DNA of 64,000 nt from an uncultured Collinsella sp. (GTDB lineage: Bacteria > Actinomycetota > Coriobacteriia > Coriobacteriales > Coriobacteriaceae), in contig CABUSV010000005.1 in NCBI GenBank assembly GCA_902494345.1, forward strand, positions 62,001-126,000, in the 5' to 3' direction. A model generated the notes under the pieces. That model was not told the DNA's origin. It ran no database searches and saw only the letters and a list, made by a program, of their open reading frames with translations. Position 1 is the stretch's first letter. Every line of letters begins with the position of its first letter. Below are positions 8,827 to 17,420 of this stretch, piece after piece. Position numbers and translations under genes: made by a program.

Positions 8827-9600
8827 CTACATCGCCATTCCGCCGTCGACGCGTACGACCTCACCCGTAATGTAGGCAGCCGCATCGCTCACTAAAAATC
8901 GCACCACACCGGCCACCTCTTCGGGCTGCGCCATACGCTTAAGGGGAATCTGCTCCTCGGTTACCGTACGCACCTTCTCCGAGAGCTTTGCCGTCATATC
9001 CGTCTCGACAAACCCGGGGGCAACCGCGTTCACTCGTACGCCGCGGGGCGCAAGCTCGCGCGCCACCGCCTTGGTCAGGCCGATCACGCCCGCCTTGGAG
9101 GCAGCGTAGTTGGCTTGCCCGACATTGCCCATCAGGGCCACGACCGAGCTCATGTTGACGACGCAACCGCCGCGCTGGCGCATAAAGGTCTTGGTGAGCG
9201 CGCGCGTCATGTTGAATGTTCCCTTGAGATTGACGTCGAGCACGCGGTCGAAGGCGTCATCGCCCATGCGCATGAGCAGGCCATCGCGGGTGATGCCAGC
9301 GTTGTTGACGAGCGCCCAAATGGAGCCAAAGTCGTTGAGGACCGCTTCCACGCACGCGTTGACGGCAGCGGGGTCGGCCACGTCACATTGATATGAGCGC
9401 GCCGTGGCGCCAGCCGCCTCGCAGGCGTCGCACGTCTCGCGCGCCGCATCGACGCTGCCGGCATAGACGACGGCGATATCGTAGCCATCCTCCGCCAGAC
9501 CGATAGCGCAGGCGCGGCCGATACCCCGCGAGCCGCCCGTGGCCAGTGCCACGCGACGTGAGTCGTTGCGCTCGAGCGCGCCATTGTTCAAGTTGCCCAT
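8827..9600 (-). CDS. fabG: 3-oxoacyl-ACP reductase FabG
   Basis: A 257-residue short-chain dehydrogenase that reduces 3-oxoacyl-ACP with NADPH. The cofactor motif is TGGSRGIGRA (about residues 21-30), NNAG stabilises the sheet, and the catalytic Ser, Tyr and Lys are in NMSSVVALMGNVGQANYAASK. The N-terminus has about 14 extra residues (MGNLNNGALERNDS) before the strand that leads into the dinucleotide motif. Its ATG has a clear AAAGGA site, so the extension is probably real. It lies 30 bp downstream of fabD. Confidence 0.94.
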   Translation of the reverse strand: MGNLNNGALERNDSRRVALATGGSRGIGRACAIGLAEDGYDIAVVYAGSVDAARETCDACEAAGATARSYQCDVADPAAVNACVEAVLNDFGSIWALVNNAGITRDGLLMRMGDDAFDRVLDVNLKGTFNMTRALTKTFMRQRGGCVVNMSSVVALMGNVGQANYAASKAGVIGLTKAVARELAPRGVRVNAVAPGFVETDMTAKLSEKVRTVTEEQIPLKRMAQPEEVAGVVRFLVSDAAAYITGEVVRVDGGMAM

Positions 9601-9630
9601 GTCATTCCTTTCGGGTTACAGCCCTGTGGA

Positions 9631-10563
9631 CTATGCGAGCTCGTCGGCAATAGCTGCGACCTGCTCGGCCGTCTCGCACGAATACACACGAACGTCGCTC
9701 AGCGTACGCTTGACCAGGCCGGACAGCGTTTTGCCGGGGCCGACCTCAATAAATGTGTCGATGCCTTGATCCTGCAGAGCATGCAGTGTATCGACCCAGC
9801 GTACGGCATGGCTCACCTGATTGGCCAAGACATCCGATGCCGTCTGGGGGTCCGCCGGATAGGGCGCCGCTGTCATATTTGCCAAAACAGGAATGAGCAA
9901 CGGGGACGGCGCGTGACCGGCCTCAATATATGCGGCAAGGCCACAGGTTGCCTCGGCCATATAGGGGCTATGAAATGCACCCGACACCGCGACCTTCATG
10001 GCGCGGCCGCCAGCCTCTTTTACTAGGACGTCGAGGGTCTGCAGCGCATCGGGCGCTCCGGCCACAACCGTCTGCTGGGGACTGTTGTAGTTGACCGGCC
10101 AGCAGTCCTCGCCGGCCTGCGCAGCCAGGTTCTCGACTTGCGCAGCATCAAGTTTGATGACGGCGCGCATGCCGCCGGGGTGACGCTCGGCCGCCGTGGC
10201 CATCAATGCCGCGCGCTCACACACGAGCTCAAAACCCGCTCGCGTATCGAATGCCCCCGCAAAGGTGAGTGCAGCGACCTCGCCCAGCGAGAATCCCGCA
10301 CAGGCGGCAGGCACCACGCCGCGCTCGCGCAGGGCGACGGCGACAGCCAAGTCGTGCACGAACACGCAAGGCTGCGTGTTCTCGGTCTGCGAGAGCTCCT
10401 CCTTGGAGGCGCTCCGGCACTGCTCGCTCGTCCCCGGGCGCACCTCATCGGCAATGGCGAACACCTCGGCAGCCGCCGGCGATGTCTCGATCAAGTCGAC
10501 GCCCATCGCGGGGTGCTGGGCACCCTGGCCGGCAAACAAAAACGCTACGCCACCCATGCGCAC
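9631..10563 (-). CDS. fabD: Malonyl-CoA:ACP transacylase FabD
   Basis: An acyltransferase of about 310 residues that loads malonyl groups onto ACP. The start MGGVAFLFAGQGAQHPAMG carries the GQGAQ oxyanion motif. The nucleophilic serine lies in GFSLGEVAAL, where most family members have GHSLGE, so a Phe replaces the usual His next to the nucleophile. The partner His is in VSGAFHSPYM. The reading frame overlaps fabK by 19 bp if GTG 10563 is used, or 13 bp from ATG 10557, which I favour. Confidence 0.93.
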   Translation of the reverse strand: MRMGGVAFLFAGQGAQHPAMGVDLIETSPAAAEVFAIADEVRPGTSEQCRSASKEELSQTENTQPCVFVHDLAVAVALRERGVVPAACAGFSLGEVAALTFAGAFDTRAGFELVCERAALMATAAERHPGGMRAVIKLDAAQVENLAAQAGEDCWPVNYNSPQQTVVAGAPDALQTLDVLVKEAGGRAMKVAVSGAFHSPYMAEATCGLAAYIEAGHAPSPLLIPVLANMTAAPYPADPQTASDVLANQVSHAVRWVDTLHALQDQGIDTFIEVGPGKTLSGLVKRTLSDVRVYSCETAEQVAAIADELA

Positions 10564-11489
10564 GCACCCTTCAGGACGTGCTCGGCGCCATCGACCAGGT
10601 CGTCAACGATTTCGCGTGCGCTCTGGCGCTCGTTGACCATGCCGGCAATCTGTCCACACAAAAACGAACCCTCTTCGTAGTTGCCGTCCTTGGCGGCCTT
10701 ACGCAGCGCACCGGTTCCCATAGCACCGAGCTCCTCGGCACTCGCGCCGGAACCCTCGCTCTTGGCATAGGCGTTGGTGAAGGGGCTCTTGAGGGCGCGC
10801 ACTGGATGTCCCGTCGAGCGACCGGTCGCACGCGTTGAAGTGTCGTTGGCCTTCAGGACCATCTCTTTGTACTGCTCCGAGACGGTGCACTCGTCTGCGA
10901 CCAGAAAGCGCGTACCCACTTGCACGCCTTCGGCGCCCAGCATAAAGGCGGCCGCCACGCCGCGGCCGTCGGCAATACCGCCGGCGGCCACGACGGGAAT
11001 GTCAACCGCATCGACGACCTGCGGCACCAGTGCCATCGTCGAGGTCTCGCCAATATGGCCGCCCGATTCGGTACCCTCGGCAACAACCGCCGTGGCTCCA
11101 CGACGTGCCACGAGGCGCGCCAGCGCCACCGAGGCAACGACCGGGATGACCTTGATGCCCGCCTCGTTCCACGCCTTCATGTACTTGGCGGGATTGCCGG
11201 CGCCCGTCACGACGACCGGCACTCGCTCGTCAATCACGACCTGTGCAACCTCGTCGGCAAACGGGCTCATGAGCATGACGTTCACGCCAAAGGGCTTATC
11301 CGTCTTGGCGCGCAGCTCATGAATCTGGTCGCGAAGCCAGTTGGCGTCGGCGTTCATGGCCGCGATGATGCCTAAGCCACCCGCCTCGGACACTGCGGAC
11401 GCCAGCGAGGCATCGGCAATCCAGGCCATACCGCCCTGGAACACGGGCTTTTCGATGCCGAGCAGATCGCAGAGAGGAGTCTTGAGCAT
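10545..11489 (-). CDS. fabK: Enoyl-ACP reductase II FabK
   Basis: A 314-residue FMN-dependent TIM-barrel reductase of the nitronate monooxygenase/FabK family. It catalyses the last step of each elongation round. The start GIEKPVFQGGMAWIAD and the phosphate-binding stretch AGGIADGRGVAAAFMLGAEG fit the family. Its position inside the fab operon, directly after acpP, supports FabK over nitronate monooxygenase. No FabI-type reductase is seen in this window, and FabK enzymes are known to be insensitive to triclosan. The gene starts 2 bp after acpP. Confidence 0.93.
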   Translation of the reverse strand: MLKTPLCDLLGIEKPVFQGGMAWIADASLASAVSEAGGLGIIAAMNADANWLRDQIHELRAKTDKPFGVNVMLMSPFADEVAQVVIDERVPVVVTGAGNPAKYMKAWNEAGIKVIPVVASVALARLVARRGATAVVAEGTESGGHIGETSTMALVPQVVDAVDIPVVAAGGIADGRGVAAAFMLGAEGVQVGTRFLVADECTVSEQYKEMVLKANDTSTRATGRSTGHPVRALKSPFTNAYAKSEGSGASAEELGAMGTGALRKAAKDGNYEEGSFLCGQIAGMVNERQSAREIVDDLVDGAEHVLKGACAWVA

Positions 11490-11491
11490 CT

Positions 11492-11728
11492 CTACTTCTC
11501 CAATGCCGCCTCGACCGTATCGGCGAACTCGCCGACCGTCTTGGGGTTCTCCTCGGTATCGAGCTGGATGCCAAACTCGTCCTCGACGGCAACGAGGATC
11601 TCGACGGTGCCCAGGCTGTCGAGACCAATCTCCTCGAGCGTGGACTCGGGCTTCATCTCGACATCGTCAAGGCCGGCGGTCTCGCGGATAACGTCGCAAA
11701 CGCGCTCGAAGGTCTTCTGATCTGCCAT
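11492..11728 (-). CDS. acpP: Acyl carrier protein
   Basis: A 78-residue acidic four-helix carrier. Ser38 in EEIGLDSLGTVEI is the 4'-phosphopantetheine site. The start MADQKTFERV follows AAAGGAG at proper distance. An upstream in-frame extension carries no ACP homology and is rejected. It is the second gene of the operon, 52 bp downstream of fabH and 2 bp before fabK. Confidence 0.95.
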   Translation of the reverse strand: MADQKTFERVCDVIRETAGLDDVEMKPESTLEEIGLDSLGTVEILVAVEDEFGIQLDTEENPKTVGEFADTVEAALEK

Positions 11729-11780
11729 GGTAGTTCTCCTTTGTTTGTGCCCCAGGGGCGTTTTCATTTCCTATGTGCGA

Positions 11781-12740
11781 CTACTTCCAACGAAGCAGAT
11801 AGCCACCTATATCCAGGCCGGCGCCAAATCCAACCAAGGCGATGGTGTCGCCTGTGTGAAGTGCACCGGCGTTTGCCAGCCGGTCGAGGGCAAGCGGAAT
11901 GCATGCGCTCGAAATGTTGCCGGTCTCGCGCAACGTGCGAACCACGCGCTCGTCCGGCACGCCCAGGCGCTTGACCGCCTGGCTCAGGATTCGTTCGTTA
12001 GCCTGATGGAATACAAAATGATCGATGTCTTCGACCAAAATGCCCGCATCGATCGCAAGCTTATGGACCGTGTCGCAGATGGCGTTGACGCCGAACTTGA
12101 ACACGCGGCGGCCATTCATGGACAGCACGCTCGCGCTATCTGCGGAAGCCTTAAACGGCGAGGTACCGACCAGACCGGGAACGCGCAACGTCTCGACGTC
12201 GGGCGCCGTCGAAAGCTCAACGGCAAGGGGGTTGTCTCCCCCAGCTTCAATCACTGCGGCGCCTGCCCCATCGCCAAAAAGCACGCAGGTGGCACGGTCG
12301 GTCCAGTCGAGCGCGCGCGTCATCTGCTCGGCAGCAACAACAAGCACGCGCTCGGCACGGCTGCGGGCGATATAGCCCTCGGCGACATCGAGCGCAAATA
12401 CGAAGCCGGCACAAGCCGCCGAGACATCGAAGGCAGGGCACGTCGCGCCAAGTCGCTCAGCAACGGCACACGCCTCGGCGGGAACAAGGTGGTCACCCGT
12501 CGTCGTCGAGCAGACGATCAGATCCAGCTGGCTCGCGTCGATTCCGGACACCTGGAGTGCCCGCTCGCTCGCCGCTACGGCAAGGTCGTCAAGTGACTCG
12601 GTGGTGCAGACGTGGCGGCTCTTGATACCTGTGCGAGTAAAAATCCACTCATCCGAGGTATCGAGGAACTCAGACAGCTCGTCATTGGAAACGCTGCGCT
12701 CAGGAAGCGCCGAGCCTGTTCCAAGAATCGTGAAACCCAT
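11781..12740 (-). CDS. fabH: 3-oxoacyl-ACP synthase III FabH
   Basis: A 319-residue KAS III that starts fatty acid synthesis by condensing an acyl-CoA primer with malonyl-ACP. The catalytic triad is visible: Cys110 in DVSAACAGFVFAL, His in FVFHQANERIL, and Asn in ETGNISSACIPLAL. The start MGFTILGTGSALPERSVSN has a strong AGGAGG site. A longer frame upstream would run through the promoter region and is rejected. It is the first gene of the fab/acc operon and so defines the regulatory region shared with birA. Confidence 0.95.
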   Translation of the reverse strand: MGFTILGTGSALPERSVSNDELSEFLDTSDEWIFTRTGIKSRHVCTTESLDDLAVAASERALQVSGIDASQLDLIVCSTTTGDHLVPAEACAVAERLGATCPAFDVSAACAGFVFALDVAEGYIARSRAERVLVVAAEQMTRALDWTDRATCVLFGDGAGAAVIEAGGDNPLAVELSTAPDVETLRVPGLVGTSPFKASADSASVLSMNGRRVFKFGVNAICDTVHKLAIDAGILVEDIDHFVFHQANERILSQAVKRLGVPDERVVRTLRETGNISSACIPLALDRLANAGALHTGDTIALVGFGAGLDIGGYLLRWK

Positions 12741-12758
12741 CACTAACCTCCTTTGAGT

Positions 12759-12822
12759 TGTTGACGTGTTTACATCGACCAAGAGAGGATAACGCATTTC
12801 AGTCTTTGTTGACGTGTTAACA
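12759..12822. promoter_or_regulatory. Two copies of a quasi-palindrome in the fabH-birA intergenic region
   Basis: The 16-mers TGTTGACGTGTTTACA (12759-12774) and TGTTGACGTGTTAACA (12807-12822) differ at one base and are each near-palindromic (TGTTrAC-AC-GTcAACA). They lie 48 bp apart, just upstream of fabH and upstream of divergent birA. This is the layout of an operator pair for a dimeric repressor of fatty acid synthesis. The motif is not the FapR or FabT consensus I know. The regulator is not identified. Confidence 0.55.
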
Positions 12823-12916
12823 TTAAATTGTCCAAATGCGACAAAGGCTTCACATTGTGTCTATCTCTCGACACCATTGCGCGATTGCCTTATTTACTTA
12901 GGAGGTAGCAGCTGTT

Positions 12917-13693
12917 ATGGATTCTCGTTTAACGATAGTCGACGTAACCGGATCGACCAACGATGACCTGCTCGAAGCAGGAAAACAGGGAGCGCCGCAC
13001 GGCACAGGACTTGCCGCCCGGGCTCAAATAGCAGGGCGCGGCCGGCGCGGGCACAAGTGGGACTCAACCGTCGGCAACTTATTGCTTTCGCTTGTCCTGC
13101 GCCCATGCGTTAATCCTGCAAAGTTCTCTGGTCTTGCCGCCGTCAGCGGCCTAGCGGTGCTCGAAGCACTCGAAAAGCAGGGTCTTGCAAACGAGATTCG
13201 CCTTAAATGGCCCAACGACCTTGTCGCGCGAGGACGCAAGCTCGGCGGCATTCTGGTCGAGGCCGCACGCGATAACGAAGGCAAACCTTTCGCCGTCTGC
13301 GGCATTGGCGTCAATGTGAACTATGCGCCCCAAGAGGTGCCCGATGGCGGCCTGCCGGCAATCGGTCTCTCGGATCTCAACGAGAGCGTACCTGCCGTCG
13401 ACATGCTCCTCGATGAGGTCTATCACGCAGTTATAGACGCTGCAGATGCCTGGGCAGAGCGCCTCAACGCCAAGGAAGAAGATGCCGGTCCGCTCGCGCC
13501 CGTCCACGACGAATATATCGCCCACCTTAATTGGATCGGGAAGCACGTTATCGCCCGCTCCCCCGCTGGAGACGAGCTGGCACGAGGCATATTTAGAACG
13601 GTCGACGATTGCGGCCGCGCATGCATTGAGACCGAGAGCGGCTTGTGCGTCTTCCACTTCGAAGAAGCATCCTTGCGCCCCCTGAGCGAATAG
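12917..13693 (+). CDS. birA: Biotin--[acetyl-CoA-carboxylase] ligase, lacking the DNA-binding domain
   Basis: A 258-residue ligase that attaches biotin to AccB through biotinyl-AMP. It shows STNDDL near the N-terminus, the adenylate-binding loop GRGRRGHKW (residues 40-48), KWPNDL and KLGGILVE, and a small C-terminal SH3-like domain. The N-terminal winged helix found in bifunctional BirA repressors is absent, so this protein should not repress biotin genes. It has a strong AGGAGG site. It is transcribed away from the fab/acc operon that encodes its substrate. Confidence 0.93.
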   Translation: MDSRLTIVDVTGSTNDDLLEAGKQGAPHGTGLAARAQIAGRGRRGHKWDSTVGNLLLSLVLRPCVNPAKFSGLAAVSGLAVLEALEKQGLANEIRLKWPNDLVARGRKLGGILVEAARDNEGKPFAVCGIGVNVNYAPQEVPDGGLPAIGLSDLNESVPAVDMLLDEVYHAVIDAADAWAERLNAKEEDAGPLAPVHDEYIAHLNWIGKHVIARSPAGDELARGIFRTVDDCGRACIETESGLCVFHFEEASLRPLSE

Positions 13694-13753
13694 GGCGCCG
13701 CAGCCGTCGGCTCGGCAGACGAATTCGCTATCCCAAAATCTAAACTCAAAACA

Positions 13754-13790
13754 AAAGGGCCCCGCTACCGTAACGGCAGCGGGGCCCTTT
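13754..13790. terminator. Bidirectional terminator between birA and rpsJ
   Basis: AAAGGGCCCCGCT pairs with AGCGGGGCCCTTT around a short loop, flanked by A and T runs. It can serve the convergent birA and str operon transcripts. Confidence 0.85.
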
Positions 13791-13809
13791 AAGCTATGAG
13801 CGATATCGC

Positions 13810-14118
13810 TTAGAGCTTGATGTCGATGTCGACGCCAGCGGGGAGGTCGAGACGCATGAGCGAATCAACGGTGCCCGAGGTGGGGTCGAGGATGTCGATG
13901 AGGCGCTTGTGGGTGCGCATCTCGAACTGCTCACGGGAGTCCTTGTTCACGTGCGGCGAGCGGATAACCGTGTACAGGTTGCGCTCGGTGGGCAGGGGGA
14001 CAGGACCGGAAACGCGAGCGCCGGTCTTCTGAGCGGTCTCGACGATGAGCTTCGCGGACTGATCGACGACCTCGTGATCATAGCCCTTGAGGCGAATGCG
14101 GATCTTCTGGGTAGCCAA
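13810..14118 (-). CDS. rpsJ: 30S ribosomal protein S10
   Basis: A 102-residue S10 (also NusE in antitermination complexes). The start MATQKIRIRLKGYDHEVVDQ and the loop segment VSGPVPLPTERNLYTVIRSP are characteristic. It lies 61 bp downstream of fusA and is followed directly by a terminator and convergent birA. It is therefore cut off from rplC and the rest of an S10 operon, which is not in this window. Confidence 0.96.
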   Translation of the reverse strand: MATQKIRIRLKGYDHEVVDQSAKLIVETAQKTGARVSGPVPLPTERNLYTVIRSPHVNKDSREQFEMRTHKRLIDILDPTSGTVDSLMRLDLPAGVDIDIKL

Positions 14119-14179
14119 CTTAAACCTCCAAAGAGTGCGAGAGATGTTCTCGCAGGATTACGTAACAGGGAGCTCGAAC

Positions 14180-16279
14180 TTAGGCGTTCTTGCTCATGAC
14201 CTCGTCCACGATGGACTTGGGCGCAGGCTCATAAGAGTCGAACTGCATCGTGTAGGATGCACGGCCCTGGGTCTGGGAGCGAAGGTCGGTAGCGTAACCG
14301 AACATCTCGCCCAGCGGCACCTTGGCACGGATGAGCTTGCTGTTCTTGCGATCCTCCATGCCCTCAATCTTGCCGCGGCGACCGGAGAGGTTGCCCATAA
14401 CGTCGCCCATGTACTGCTCGGGGGTCTCGACCTCGACAGCCATGATCGGCTCGAGCAGCTGCGGATCGGACTTCTTGAGGGCGTCCTTGATAGCCATGGA
14501 ACCGGCGATCTTGAAGGCGGCCTCGGAGGAGTCGACCTCGTGGTAAGAACCGTCGAACAGGGTGACCTTGACGTCGAGGACCGGGAAGCCGGCGATAACA
14601 CCGGTGTTCAGGGCCTCCTGGATGCCCTTGTCGATGGACGGGATGTACTCCTTGGGCACGACGCCGCCGACGATAGCGTTGACGAACTCGTAGCCGAAGC
14701 CCTCCTCCATCTTCTCGAGCTTGATGACGGCGTGGCCGTACTGACCGCGACCGCCGGACTGACGGACGAACTTGCCCTCAGCCTTCTCGACGTCGTGACC
14801 AGCGGTCTCGCGATAGGCAACCTGGGGCTTACCGACGTTAGCGTCAACCTTGAACTCGCGGAGCAGACGGTCAACGATGATCTCGAGGTGCAGCTCGCCC
14901 ATGCCGGCGATGATGGTCTGGCCGGTCTCGTGGTTGGTGGACACCTGGAAGGTCGGGTCCTCCTCGGCGAGCTTGGTCAGAGCCAAGGACATCTTGTCCT
15001 GCTCGGCCTTGGTCTTGGGCTCGATGGCAACGTCGATAACGGGCTTAGCGAACTCGATCTTCTCGAGGACGATCTCCTTGCCCTCGGCGCACAGGGTGTC
15101 GCCGGTGGTGGAGTTCTTGAAGCCGACGCAAGCGACGATGTCGCCGGCGGCAGCGTCGTCACGGTCGATACGCTCGGCGGCGTTCATCTCGAGGATGCGG
15201 CCGAGGCGCTCGCGCTGACCGTTGGAAGCGTTGACCACGTAGGAGCCGGACTCGGCGCGGCCGGAGTAAACGCGGACGTAGGTGAGCTTACCGACGAACG
15301 GGTCGGTCATGATCTTGAAGACCAGGCCGGAGAAGGGCTCGTCGAAGGAAGGATGACGCTGGATCTCCTCGCCGGTGTCCGGATCGGTACCGGTGACGGC
15401 CTCGACGTCGAGCGGGCTGGGCAGGTAGTCGACGACAGCGTCGAGCAGCTCCTGGACGCCCTTGTTCTTGTAGGCGGAGCCCACGAAGACGAGGTTGAGC
15501 TCGTTGGCCAGAACGCCCTTGCGCAGAGCAGCCTTGAGCTCCTCGACGGTGAAGTCCTCCTCCATGAGGATCTTCTCCATGAGCTCGTCGTCAAAGCTGG
15601 CAGCAGCGTCGAGGAGCTCCTCGCGCTTGGTGGCAGCGATGTCGGCAAACTCAGCCGGGATCTCGTCCATCGGCTCGGGGTAGGTCATGCCCTTCTCGTC
15701 GGCCTTGAAGTCCCATGCAGTCATGGTAACGAGGTCGATGACGCCCCAGAAGTTGTCCTCGGCGCCCATCGGGACCTGAGCGGCTACGGCGTTAGCGTCG
15801 AGACGATCCTTCATGGTCTCGATAGCGTTGAAGAAGTCAGCGCCCACGCGGTCATACTTGTTGATGAAGGCGATGCGGGGGACGTTGAAGGTGGAAGCCT
15901 GACGCCAAACGGTCTCAGACTGGGGCTGAACGCCGGCAACGGCGTCGAAGACGGCGACAGCGCCATCGAGGACGCGCAGGCAGCGCTCGACCTCGGCGGT
16001 GAAGTCAACGTGGCCCGGGGTGTCGATGATCTGGATGCGGTAGTCCTTACCGTCCTTGTTCCAGAAGCACGTGGTAGCAGCGGAGGTAATGGTTACGCCG
16101 CGCTCCTGCTCCTGAACCATCCAGTCCATGGTGGCAGCGCCCTCATGGACCTCACCGATCTTGTGGGTCTTACCGGTGTAGTAAAGAATACGCTCGGTCG
16201 TGGTGGTCTTACCGGCATCGATGTGAGCCATGATGCCGATGTTACGGGTATCGGAAAGCTTGTACTTAGGCTTAGCCAT
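14180..16279 (-). CDS. fusA: Elongation factor G
   Basis: A 699-residue translocase GTPase. The P-loop AHIDAGKTTTTERIL, switch II DTPGHVDFTAEVER and NKYDR motifs are intact, followed by the usual domains II-V. Length matches bacterial EF-G. It is the third gene of the str operon (rpsL-rpsG-fusA-rpsJ), 19 bp after rpsG. The tuf gene that commonly follows is elsewhere, at 53035. Confidence 0.97.
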   Translation of the reverse strand: MAKPKYKLSDTRNIGIMAHIDAGKTTTTERILYYTGKTHKIGEVHEGAATMDWMVQEQERGVTITSAATTCFWNKDGKDYRIQIIDTPGHVDFTAEVERCLRVLDGAVAVFDAVAGVQPQSETVWRQASTFNVPRIAFINKYDRVGADFFNAIETMKDRLDANAVAAQVPMGAEDNFWGVIDLVTMTAWDFKADEKGMTYPEPMDEIPAEFADIAATKREELLDAAASFDDELMEKILMEEDFTVEELKAALRKGVLANELNLVFVGSAYKNKGVQELLDAVVDYLPSPLDVEAVTGTDPDTGEEIQRHPSFDEPFSGLVFKIMTDPFVGKLTYVRVYSGRAESGSYVVNASNGQRERLGRILEMNAAERIDRDDAAAGDIVACVGFKNSTTGDTLCAEGKEIVLEKIEFAKPVIDVAIEPKTKAEQDKMSLALTKLAEEDPTFQVSTNHETGQTIIAGMGELHLEIIVDRLLREFKVDANVGKPQVAYRETAGHDVEKAEGKFVRQSGGRGQYGHAVIKLEKMEEGFGYEFVNAIVGGVVPKEYIPSIDKGIQEALNTGVIAGFPVLDVKVTLFDGSYHEVDSSEAAFKIAGSMAIKDALKKSDPQLLEPIMAVEVETPEQYMGDVMGNLSGRRGKIEGMEDRKNSKLIRAKVPLGEMFGYATDLRSQTQGRASYTMQFDSYEPAPKSIVDEVMSKNA

Positions 16280-16298
16280 GTTAGTTCCTTACCTTAAC

Positions 16299-16772
16299 TT
16301 ACCAACGATAGTGAGAGAACGCGCGGTTGGCCTCGGCCATCTTGAAGACGTCCTCACGCTTCTTGACGGAAGCGCCAAGACCGTTGGAGGCGTCGAGAAT
16401 CTCGTTAGCGAGACGCTCGGCCATGGTCTTCTCCTTGCGAGCGCGGGAGAAGTTGACGATCCAGCGGATACCCAGAGCGGTGGAACGACGGGAGTTGACC
16501 TCCATCGGGACCTGATAGGTAGCGCCACCGACACGCTTGGGCTTAACCTCGAGCGTGGGCTTGACGTTGTCCATAGCCTTCTTGAAGGTAGCGAGAGCGT
16601 CGCCACCCTCGGACTTCTCGGCAACGATCTCGAAAGCGGTGTAAACGATGCGCTCAGCGGTGGCCTTCTTGCCGTCAAGAAGGACCTTGTTGATGAGCTG
16701 GGTCACCAGGCGGTTGTTGTAAACGGCGTCAGGCTGAACCTCACGACGATTAGCTGCTGCACGACGCGGCAT
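16299..16772 (-). CDS. rpsG: 30S ribosomal protein S7
   Basis: A 157-residue primary 16S rRNA-binding protein of the small-subunit head. It begins MPRRAAANRREVQPDAVYNN and contains GGATYQVPMEVNSRRSTALG, typical of S7. It lies 73 bp downstream of rpsL in the str operon. In many bacteria S7 autoregulates this operon, but I do not see a clear regulatory structure in the gap. Confidence 0.96.
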   Translation of the reverse strand: MPRRAAANRREVQPDAVYNNRLVTQLINKVLLDGKKATAERIVYTAFEIVAEKSEGGDALATFKKAMDNVKPTLEVKPKRVGGATYQVPMEVNSRRSTALGIRWIVNFSRARKEKTMAERLANEILDASNGLGASVKKREDVFKMAEANRAFSHYRW

Positions 16773-16845
16773 GTGAAATCTCCTTAAGTGTCTACCGTGC
16801 GGCGCTTAGGCGGCACACGGCGAAAGTATCAAAACGTTATCTGGC

Positions 16846-17223
16846 TTATTTAGCCTTGGGGCGCTTAGCACCGTACTTGGAACGGGCCTGCATACGGTTC
16901 TGGACCGGAGCAGCGTCGTAGGCGCCACGGATGACGTGATAACGGACACCAGGGAGGTCACGGACACGACCGCCGCGGACGAGCACGATGGAGTGCTCCT
17001 GCAGGTTGTGGCCCTCACCCGGGATGTAAGCAGTAACTTCGATGCCGTTGACAAGGCGAACACGGGCAACCTTACGAAGAGCCGAGTTCGGCTTCTTGGG
17101 GCTCGTGGTGAAGACGCGGGTGCACACGCCGCGCTTCTGGGAGTTGTGCTGCAGAGCAGCGTTCTTGGACTTCTTGGGCACGGAACGACGGCCCTGGCGA
17201 ACCAGCTGGTTAATAGTAGGCAA
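16846..17223 (-). CDS. rpsL: 30S ribosomal protein S12
   Basis: A 125-residue decoding-site protein and first gene of the str operon. The start MPTINQLVRQGRRSVPKKSK and the conserved loop TTSPKKPNSALRKVARVRL are intact, with the streptomycin-sensitive lysine in KKPNSALRK. The C-terminus QARSKYGAKRPKAK is normal. The promoter is at 17317-17345. Confidence 0.97.
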   Translation of the reverse strand: MPTINQLVRQGRRSVPKKSKNAALQHNSQKRGVCTRVFTTSPKKPNSALRKVARVRLVNGIEVTAYIPGEGHNLQEHSIVLVRGGRVRDLPGVRYHVIRGAYDAAPVQNRMQARSKYGAKRPKAK

Positions 17224-17316
17224 AGCGTACTCCTTCTCGAATGATTCCAGCTTTCTGTAAAGTGCAACGGCTTGAATCGAGGGGTCAGCATCCCCCTACG
17301 AAACACGCAGTTCGAT

Positions 17317-17345
17317 AGGATACGTGGCGTTAGCTGTGTCGTCAA
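17317..17345 (-). promoter_or_regulatory. Promoter of the str operon
   Basis: On the minus strand TTGACG (17340-17345) and TATCCT (17317-17322) are 17 bp apart, giving a housekeeping-type promoter about 95 bp upstream of rpsL. Confidence 0.7.
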
Positions 17346-17420
17346 CAGACCACGCCGCCGGGCGTATCCTAAAATACCCACATTTCCGCAAAGCCTACAC
17401 AAAAGGAATCCCCTCCTGTG

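Noticed and set aside
14087..16297. A 736-codon plus-strand open frame opposite fusA
   Set aside because: Antisense artefact of high GC content. fusA on the minus strand is unmistakable.
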